Both the position numbers and the translations under genes were made by a program. 64,000 nucleotides of DNA from Sphingopyxis sp. YF1 (GTDB taxonomy: Bacteria; Pseudomonadota; Alphaproteobacteria; Sphingomonadales; Sphingomonadaceae): positions 3,038,001-3,102,000 of the forward strand of contig NZ_CP033204.1 of the NCBI RefSeq assembly GCF_022701295.1, given 5' to 3'. Positions within the stretch are counted from its first letter, which is position 1; every line of letters begins with the position of its first letter. The notes under the pieces were generated by a model that worked only from the letters and a program-made list of their open reading frames with translations, was not told the origin of the DNA and ran no database searches. Below, one piece after another: positions 58,358 to 64,000 of the stretch.

Positions 58358-60607
58358 ATGAAGCGTGCAATCACGGCGTTGATGGGGTCGACGTTGATCG
58401 TGAGCGGTGCCTATGCACAGGAAGGCGCTCCGACGCCCGATGCAAACGCCGCCGACAATGCGAACGAGATCGTCGTGACCGCGCAAAAGCGCGAGCAGTC
58501 GTTGCAGGATGTTCCGCTATCGGTTGCGGTTCTGGGCGGCGAACAGCTCGGCAACCGCAACATCACCGAAATTTCCCAGCTGCAGACGGCGACCCCGAAC
58601 TTCTCGTTCCAGGGCAGCAACAACCCGCGCGGTGCCGGCATTTCGATCCGCGGAATCGGTACCAACAATTTCTCGTCGGCGATCGAGGGATCGGTCGGCA
58701 TCGTCGTCGATGGCGTCCCGATCGGGCGTCAGGGTGCCGGTCTCACCGATTTTTTCGACGTCCAGCGCGTCGAGATATTGCGCGGACCGCAGGGCACGCT
58801 GTTCGGCAAGAATGCCTCGGCGGGCGTGCTCAACATCGTCACCAACGACCCCGGCTACGATTGGGGCGGACGCGTGCAGGCGACCTATGGCGAGTTTGAC
58901 GAAATCGTCCTGCGCGGCACGGTCACCGGCGGGCTGACCGACAATCTGGCATTCCGCGCCTCGGGCTATCTCACCAAGCGCGACGGCTATATCAGGAATC
59001 GCTTCGACGGCAGCCGCCTCAACGAGCGCGACGAATGGGGCGCACGTGCCAAATTGCTGTGGGAGCCCGCCGACAATATCCGCGTGCTGGTCGCCGGTGA
59101 CTATTCGTCGCGCGATGCCGCCTGCTGCATGTGGACGATTCGCAGCTTCGGGACCAACGCGAACGTCCAGTCGCTTGTCACCGCCGCCGGCATCGTTCCC
59201 GGACCCAAGAACCGCGACGTGACGCTCGATGGCCGGACCTTCGTCCGGCAGGAAACCTATGGCGGATCGGTCCAGGTCGACATCGAGGGCGCGAGCGGAA
59301 TTACCCTCACTTCGATCTCGGCGATGCGCTGGTGGGATACCACCGACAACAACGATTCCGACCAGCGCCCGACCGCGGTGCTCAGCATCAATGCCGGGGT
59401 CAGCAACCAGCGCCAGTTCACCCAGGAATTGCGTCTCTCGTCGCCGTCGAAGCAGACGTTCGAATGGGTCGGCGGGCTATTCCTGTTCAACCAGAGTTTC
59501 GACCTCACCAACAGCCAGCAAGGGACGTTCGGGCTCGCCCCGCTCGGCACCAAGCTTTCGCGCGCGATCGCGGTCGAAAATGAAACGCAGAATTTCGCCG
59601 CCTTCGCCGACGCCACCTATCATTTCGGCGACCACTTCAACCTCTTCGGCGGGCTGCGCTACACCGTCGAGCGGCTGAATACGACTTTCAGCCGCTACGG
59701 TCTGCCCGGTACGACTCCCATCGTCGCCCCCACCACGCAACGCGGCAAGCGCGTCGACGGGGCATGGACGTGGCGCCTCGGCGCGCAGTTCGTCCCGTCG
59801 GACGCCGTCACTTTCTATGGCAGCGTCGCGCGCGGCTTCAAGGGCGGCGGCTTCAACCCGCTGCTCGATTCGGCCGTGCTGCGCACCGTCGAACCCGAAA
59901 TTCCGACCGCCTATGAACTGGGCGCCAAGACGCAGCTGTTCGACCGCCGGGTGCGGCTCAACGTCGCGCTGTTCCAGACCGATTTCGATGATTTCCAGGC
60001 GCAGGCGATCGGCACTTCGGCCACCGGCACGCTGGTGTTCGATGTGGTCAACGCGGGTTCGCTGCGCACCCGCGGGGTGGAAGCCGACGTCAGCATCGAC
60101 CTTGGCGCGGGGTTCAGTCTCGACGGCGGTGCGGCATACACCAAGGCAAGATATACCGACTTCAAGGGCGCGCCGTGCTTCTACGGACAGACGGTGGCGC
60201 AGGGGTGCATCACCGCCGGCGGGCAGAAAAGCCAGAACCTGACCGGCAAGCCGCTCGCCCAGGCGCCGAAATTTACCGGCAACGCCACGCTGCGCTACGA
60301 AACCGAGGTGTCGGCGTCGGGCAACCGCATCTTCGGGCAGCTCTCCTATGCCCATCGCGGTAGCACCTTCACCGCGCTCGACCTCGATCCGAAGTCGGTG
60401 CAAAAGGCCTATGGCCTGCTCGACGCCCAACTCGGCTTCGCGCTGCCGGGCGATCGCATGCGGGCGTGGATCTGGGGCAAGAATTTGACCGACAAGAGCT
60501 TCGTCGAACTGATCTACGACACCCCGCTCGACGAAGGCGGCCAGTCGCAATTCTTCCCGTCAACCGCCGCGCGCCAGTTCGGCGCCACCGTGGAGTATCG
60601 GTTCTGA
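58358..60607 (+). CDS. TonB-dependent outer-membrane receptor
   Basis: 749 residues. Signal peptide to AYAQ, TonB-box-like NEIVVTAQKREQ, plug domain with GIVVDGVPIGRQGAG and RGPQGTLFGKNAS, then a 22-strand barrel ending GATVEYRF with terminal Phe. GGGGAGG lies nine bases upstream of ATG 58358; an upstream in-frame ATG at 58331 sits inside the operator and is rejected. Imports a large substrate across the outer membrane. It ends overlapping the sulfatase start by one base (TGATG), so the two are one operon. Confidence 0.93.
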   Translation: MKRAITALMGSTLIVSGAYAQEGAPTPDANAADNANEIVVTAQKREQSLQDVPLSVAVLGGEQLGNRNITEISQLQTATPNFSFQGSNNPRGAGISIRGIGTNNFSSAIEGSVGIVVDGVPIGRQGAGLTDFFDVQRVEILRGPQGTLFGKNASAGVLNIVTNDPGYDWGGRVQATYGEFDEIVLRGTVTGGLTDNLAFRASGYLTKRDGYIRNRFDGSRLNERDEWGARAKLLWEPADNIRVLVAGDYSSRDAACCMWTIRSFGTNANVQSLVTAAGIVPGPKNRDVTLDGRTFVRQETYGGSVQVDIEGASGITLTSISAMRWWDTTDNNDSDQRPTAVLSINAGVSNQRQFTQELRLSSPSKQTFEWVGGLFLFNQSFDLTNSQQGTFGLAPLGTKLSRAIAVENETQNFAAFADATYHFGDHFNLFGGLRYTVERLNTTFSRYGLPGTTPIVAPTTQRGKRVDGAWTWRLGAQFVPSDAVTFYGSVARGFKGGGFNPLLDSAVLRTVEPEIPTAYELGAKTQLFDRRVRLNVALFQTDFDDFQAQAIGTSATGTLVFDVVNAGSLRTRGVEADVSIDLGAGFSLDGGAAYTKARYTDFKGAPCFYGQTVAQGCITAGGQKSQNLTGKPLAQAPKFTGNATLRYETEVSASGNRIFGQLSYAHRGSTFTALDLDPKSVQKAYGLLDAQLGFALPGDRMRAWIWGKNLTDKSFVELIYDTPLDEGGQSQFFPSTAARQFGATVEYRF

Positions 60608-61983
60608 TGACGACCCTCGATCGCCGGAGCCTGCTCGCCGCCCTCGCGCTGGCGGGCGCCGGCGGTGCCTCGACCCTCGCGCTGGCGAAGTCGAAAAGCC
60701 GGGAGGCGCACAAGCGGCCGCCAAACTTCATCGTAGTGCTCGCCGACGACCTCGGCTACGGCGACATCGGCGCGAACGGGTCGCGCGCGATCCGCACTCC
60801 GAATATCGATCGCCTCGCCGCCGACGGGCTGCTGATGACCGACGCCTATGCCTCGGCCAACGTCTGCACCCCGTCGCGGGCGGGCCTGCTGACCGGGCGC
60901 TACCCGATCCGTACCGGACTGGCCCATCAGGTGATACAGGCCAGCGACACCAACGGGCTGCCACCCGGCGAGATGACGATCCCCGAAATACTCGGCAAGG
61001 ATTATGCCTCGGCGCTGATCGGAAAATGGCACCTTGGCCATGTCCCACCCTACTGGCCGCCGACCGTGCAAGGTTTCGACCTGTTTTTCGGTCTGCCCTA
61101 CAGCCACGACATGAAGCCGCTTTCGCTCTACACCGCAGGCAAGGGCGTCGAGTTCACGCAGGAGGATGTCGACATGGTGCGGCTGACGCAGCGTTTCTTC
61201 GCGCGCGCGTCGGACTTCGTCGAAGCGAACCACAGCCGGCCCTTCTTCCTGATGCTGGCGCTGACCGCACCCCACATCCCGCTGAACCCGACCCCCGACC
61301 ACGCCGGTCATTCGCCCGCCGGCGCCTATGGCGACGTCGTCGAGGAGGTCGATGCCGAGCTCGGCCGGCTGCGCCAACAACTCGAACGACTCGACCTTGC
61401 GAACGACACCTATGTCATCGTCACCTCGGACAATGGCCCGTGGTTCGAGGGATCGAGCGGCGCATTGCGCGACCGCAAGGGCGGCGCCGGCTGGGACGGC
61501 GGGTATCGCGTACCCTTCGTCGCCTGGGCCCCCGGCCGTATTCCCGCCGGCAGCCGGAGCGGCGCGCTGACGATGAATTTCGACCTGCTGCCGACCTTTG
61601 CCGCCCTGGCCGGAAAGCCGCTGCCCGCCGGGGTCGATATCGACGGCAAGGATATCAGCGCGGTGATGCACAAGGGAGCACCCGGCCCGCACGATGATCT
61701 GATCCTGTTCGACAATGAAAAGGTGGCAGGCATCCGCACCGACCGCTGGAAGTTCGTCGCGCGCAGCTATTACCGCGAATATGACCTTCCACTCGCGCGG
61801 ATCGGTGCCAACCTGCTCTTCGACCTGTCGACCGATCCGGGCGAAAATTACAATGTCGCCTCGCTGCATCCAGATGTGGTCCAGGACATGCGTGCGCGCT
61901 TCGATCGCTATCGCGCCCGGTTCGAACCGCTGGGGGTGAAACGCGAACCCGACCGCCTCCCGGGCGGCAAGACGCTGCCCTGA
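60607..61983 (+). CDS. Tat-exported sulfatase
   Basis: 458 residues. Twin-arginine leader DRRSLLAALALAGAGG; Cys87 in the sulfatase motif CTPSR (NVCTPSRAGLLTGR) is the residue oxidised to formylglycine by an FGE-type enzyme. Metal ligands VLADDLG (Asp47, Asp48) and TSDNGPW are present. Export through Tat fits folding and maturation in the cytosol. Cleaves a sulfate ester after uptake by the receptor; substrate unknown. A maturation enzyme is not in the window. The TetR gene follows. Confidence 0.92.
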   Translation: MTTLDRRSLLAALALAGAGGASTLALAKSKSREAHKRPPNFIVVLADDLGYGDIGANGSRAIRTPNIDRLAADGLLMTDAYASANVCTPSRAGLLTGRYPIRTGLAHQVIQASDTNGLPPGEMTIPEILGKDYASALIGKWHLGHVPPYWPPTVQGFDLFFGLPYSHDMKPLSLYTAGKGVEFTQEDVDMVRLTQRFFARASDFVEANHSRPFFLMLALTAPHIPLNPTPDHAGHSPAGAYGDVVEEVDAELGRLRQQLERLDLANDTYVIVTSDNGPWFEGSSGALRDRKGGAGWDGGYRVPFVAWAPGRIPAGSRSGALTMNFDLLPTFAALAGKPLPAGVDIDGKDISAVMHKGAPGPHDDLILFDNEKVAGIRTDRWKFVARSYYREYDLPLARIGANLLFDLSTDPGENYNVASLHPDVVQDMRARFDRYRARFEPLGVKREPDRLPGGKTLP

Positions 61984-62089
61984 TCCTGCCGCCGTATTGG
62001 CCGTTGCGAAGACCGGCCGACAACTGATAGTTGCCAAATGCCTCGTCGCCCGTCCGGGGCGCGGGACCGACAGCCGGGGACCGAATAGA

Positions 62090-62749
62090 TTGCAACCGAA
62101 GCGGGAGCCGAAGAGGCGCGTCCAGGATCGCGGTGTCGCAACGCGCCAGCGCATCGTCGAAGAGGCGCTGCTGCTGTTCGCCCGCCATGGCTTCGACGGC
62201 GTCGGGGTGCGCGAAATCGCCGAGACGGTCGGTGTCCAGCACGGGCTGATCAAATATCATTTCGGCACCAAGGACGAATTGTGGCGCGAGGCGGTTCGCC
62301 TGCTGTTCGCGCGCATGTCCGAGATCCTGCGCCCGCCGCCCGAAGAGGCCGACATGCCGTCCGGCCAGGCGTTCGAGCGCTCTCTGCGGCGCTATATCCG
62401 CTATTGCGCCGAACATCCCGAACACGCGCGGTTGATGGTGCAGGAATCCTTCCGCGACAATGACCGGCTCGAATGGGCCGCCAAGCAGTTCATCCGGCCG
62501 AGCCACGATCGCATCCTGCCCCGCTGGGACGAACTGATGCAAAGCGGCCAAATGCCGCGGGTCGACCCGGTGCTGATGATCTATGCGCTGACCGGTGCCG
62601 CCCAATCGATCTTCAACCTCGCCGCCGAGGCCAAGCACACGCACGGGATCGATGCGCTGTCGGATGAAACGATCGAGGCCTATTCCGACGGTATCGTAGC
62701 GCTTTTCCTGCCCGGCGTATCGCGACTGGAAGGCAAGTCCAGCAAATAA
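62090..62749 (+). CDS. TetR/AcrR family transcriptional regulator
   Basis: 219 residues. N-terminal helix-turn-helix: RQRIVEEALLLFARHGFDGV and VREIAETVGVQHGLIKYHFG, with the tight YHFGTKDELW turn. C-terminal ligand domain with EHPEHARLMVQES. The start is uncertain: TTG at 62090 has GGGGA upstream and leaves the basic leader QPKREPKRR; TTG at 61997 would add 31 residues with no ribosome-binding site. Likely ligand-responsive repressor of the two TATCCATNTGGATA sites. Confidence 0.85.
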   Translation: MQPKREPKRRVQDRGVATRQRIVEEALLLFARHGFDGVGVREIAETVGVQHGLIKYHFGTKDELWREAVRLLFARMSEILRPPPEEADMPSGQAFERSLRRYIRYCAEHPEHARLMVQESFRDNDRLEWAAKQFIRPSHDRILPRWDELMQSGQMPRVDPVLMIYALTGAAQSIFNLAAEAKHTHGIDALSDETIEAYSDGIVALFLPGVSRLEGKSSK

Positions 62750-62750
62750 C

Positions 62751-62764
62751 TATCCATCTGGATA
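62751..62764 (+). promoter_or_regulatory. second TetR-type operator (symporter promoter)
   Basis: TATCCATCTGGATA differs from the site at 58324-58337 by one central base. It begins two bases after the TetR stop codon and 77 bases before the symporter start, so the symporter appears separately controlled rather than only co-transcribed. Confidence 0.78.
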
Positions 62765-62827
62765 AAAATAGCAGACAAAGGAATTGCGTTGCGATAGACC
62801 CGTGCCGTCGATGGGGAGGGAGCAACG

Positions 62828-64000
62828 ATGACCAGCAGCAATCGCGTCACGGCAGCGCACACCGATCTGGCGACCGGTCAGGTCGTCGCCTATGGATCGG
62901 GCGACCTCGCCTTCAACCTCTATTTCACCTTCTGTTCGCTCTTCCTCCTCTATTTTTACACCGACGTGCTGGGGCTTTCGGCGTCGCTGGCCGGGCTCAT
63001 CATCATGATCGCGCTGGTATGGGAGGGGATTACGGACCCCGCGATGGGGGTGATCGCCAGCCGGACGCGCAGCCGCTTCGGCAGCTACCGTCCCTATCTT
63101 CTCTATGGCGCCCCGCTCCTCGCGCTGAGCTTTGTCGCGATGTTCATGCCGCTCGGCCTGTCGGGGACCGCGCTCGCAGCCTTCTGCCTTGTCACACACA
63201 TCCTGTTCCGCACCGCCTATACCGTCGTCAACATCCCCTTCGTCGCGCTCTCGGCGCGGATGAGCGGCGATTCGCTGACCCGCTCGCGCCTCGCCGGCGC
63301 ACGCATGCTGTTCGCGATCCTCACCGGATTGCTGCTCGCCGCGGCGACGCTGCCGCTCGTCGGCCGCTTCGGCGGCGGGCGCGAGGGCTTTCTGTGGGTC
63401 ACGATCCTCTATGCCGGCATCGCGACGCTGGTCTTGCTCAACTGCTTCGCGCGGACACGCGAGGCGATCGGCGAAGCCCCCGACGCGCATCCAGCCTTTG
63501 GCGCGATGCTCGCTGCGGTGCGTTCGAACCGCGCCTTCCTGCTCCTGCTCGGCGCAACGCTCGTCGGCTCGATCGGCTATGCGATGGGGGGCAAGGCGCT
63601 GCTCTATTACATGAAATATTATGCCGGGTCGGAGGAGACGATCACCGTCGGTCTGACTATTTCGCTGACCGCCGCCGCGCTGTCGATGCTGGCGTGGGTC
63701 AAGGTGACACGGCGGACGAGCAAGCGCACGGTATGGCTCAGCGGTATCGCGATCGGTGCCACGGCGAACATCCTGATCTTCGCCCTCGCACCGAAAGCGG
63801 GACCCTTGCTCTATGGGCTGCTCGCGCTCAACGGCGTCGGCAGCGCTGCCTTCGTCCTGACCTTCTGGTCGATGCTGCCCGACACGGTCGAGGTCGGCGA
63901 ATGGCAGACGGGGCTGCGCGCCGAAGGAGCGCTTGTCGGCTTCCTCGCCTTTACGCAAAAGGTCGCGCTGGGGGTCGGCACCGGGCTGATCGGCATCCTG
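62828..64000 (+). CDS. GPH/MelB-type cation symporter (MFS), cut by window end
   Basis: 391 codons visible, 3' end missing. Membrane transporter of the glycoside-pentoside-hexuronide family. The N-terminus has the family blocks AYGSGDLAFNLYFTF, LFLLYFYTDVLGLSAS and LVWEGITDPAMGVIA, followed by SRFGSYRPYLLYG. Known members co-transport sugars or related compounds with cations. GGGAGGGAG precedes ATG 62828. With the receptor and the sulfatase it would complete import: outer membrane, desulfation, inner membrane. Confidence 0.9.
   Translation, partial: MTSSNRVTAAHTDLATGQVVAYGSGDLAFNLYFTFCSLFLLYFYTDVLGLSASLAGLIIMIALVWEGITDPAMGVIASRTRSRFGSYRPYLLYGAPLLALSFVAMFMPLGLSGTALAAFCLVTHILFRTAYTVVNIPFVALSARMSGDSLTRSRLAGARMLFAILTGLLLAAATLPLVGRFGGGREGFLWVTILYAGIATLVLLNCFARTREAIGEAPDAHPAFGAMLAAVRSNRAFLLLLGATLVGSIGYAMGGKALLYYMKYYAGSEETITVGLTISLTAAALSMLAWVKVTRRTSKRTVWLSGIAIGATANILIFALAPKAGPLLYGLLALNGVGSAAFVLTFWSMLPDTVEVGEWQTGLRAEGALVGFLAFTQKVALGVGTGLIGIL

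Noticed and set aside
61997..62089. 31-residue N-terminal extension of the TetR regulator from a TTG codon
   Set aside because: There is no ribosome-binding site and the sequence is non-typical for TetR proteins; the TTG at 62090 fits better.

Overview
This is a high-GC chromosomal segment of an alphaproteobacterium. The gene set points to a sphingomonad: a PhyR/NepR general stress module, TonB-dependent receptor with sulfatase, Flp-type pilins, TorF-family porin, and the 'CCTGAGCCTGTCGAAGG'-type inverted repeat. Sphingopyxis is the genus it most resembles to me, but the window alone cannot prove a genus. No rRNA, tRNA, CRISPR array, insertion sequence or prophage was seen. Genes are tightly packed, and many neighbours overlap by ATGA or a few bases.

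Region 1 (1-30700) is mostly housekeeping. It holds a 5'-truncated rarD, pyrC, a ygfZ-like gene, small secreted proteins, mutT, two Flp pilins, an M48/LysM protease, an unknown secreted protein with xerD and accA, aroK-aroB, and the radA-cvpA-NifU-like-antiporter operon. These are followed by a DUF4197 lipoprotein, fructose-6-phosphate aldolase, an enoyl-CoA hydratase/thiolase pair behind a palindromic operator, an ALDH7-type dehydrogenase divergent from acs, a Kelch protein, a serine hydrolase, a two-domain cyclic-nucleotide-binding protein with xth, erpA, and an M23 peptidase.

Region 2 (30700-37100) holds the glnE-bcp-DUF455 operon, then phyR divergent from nepR. nepR is preceded by a GGAAC-N16-GGTT promoter of the EcfG type, but ecfG itself does not follow. 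tgt comes next.

Region 3 (37200-46900) is a potassium module, all on the minus strand: a 27-residue membrane peptide, then kdpF, A, B, C, D and E, then two small membrane proteins and a TorF-type porin. Four promoters of identical geometry (a CATAG half-site, fixed spacing, then an AATTCGAG-type core) precede the kdp operon, each small gene and the porin. They look like KdpE-controlled promoters and define a local Kdp regulon that includes undescribed small proteins.

Region 4 (46900-58100) holds a RES/Xre-MbcA-ParS toxin-antitoxin pair with an operator, an MgtC-family protein, and a 1986-residue autotransporter built of roughly 250-residue super-repeats. Divergent from it is a 7TMR-DISM sensor kinase, which overlaps tail-to-tail with a LuxR-type response regulator.

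Region 5 (58300-64000) is a catabolic locus: TonB-dependent receptor, Tat-exported sulfatase, TetR regulator, and a GPH/MelB-type symporter cut by the window end. Two TATCCATNTGGATA palindromes, before the receptor and before the symporter, mark a probable TetR regulon for uptake and desulfation of an unknown sulfated substrate.
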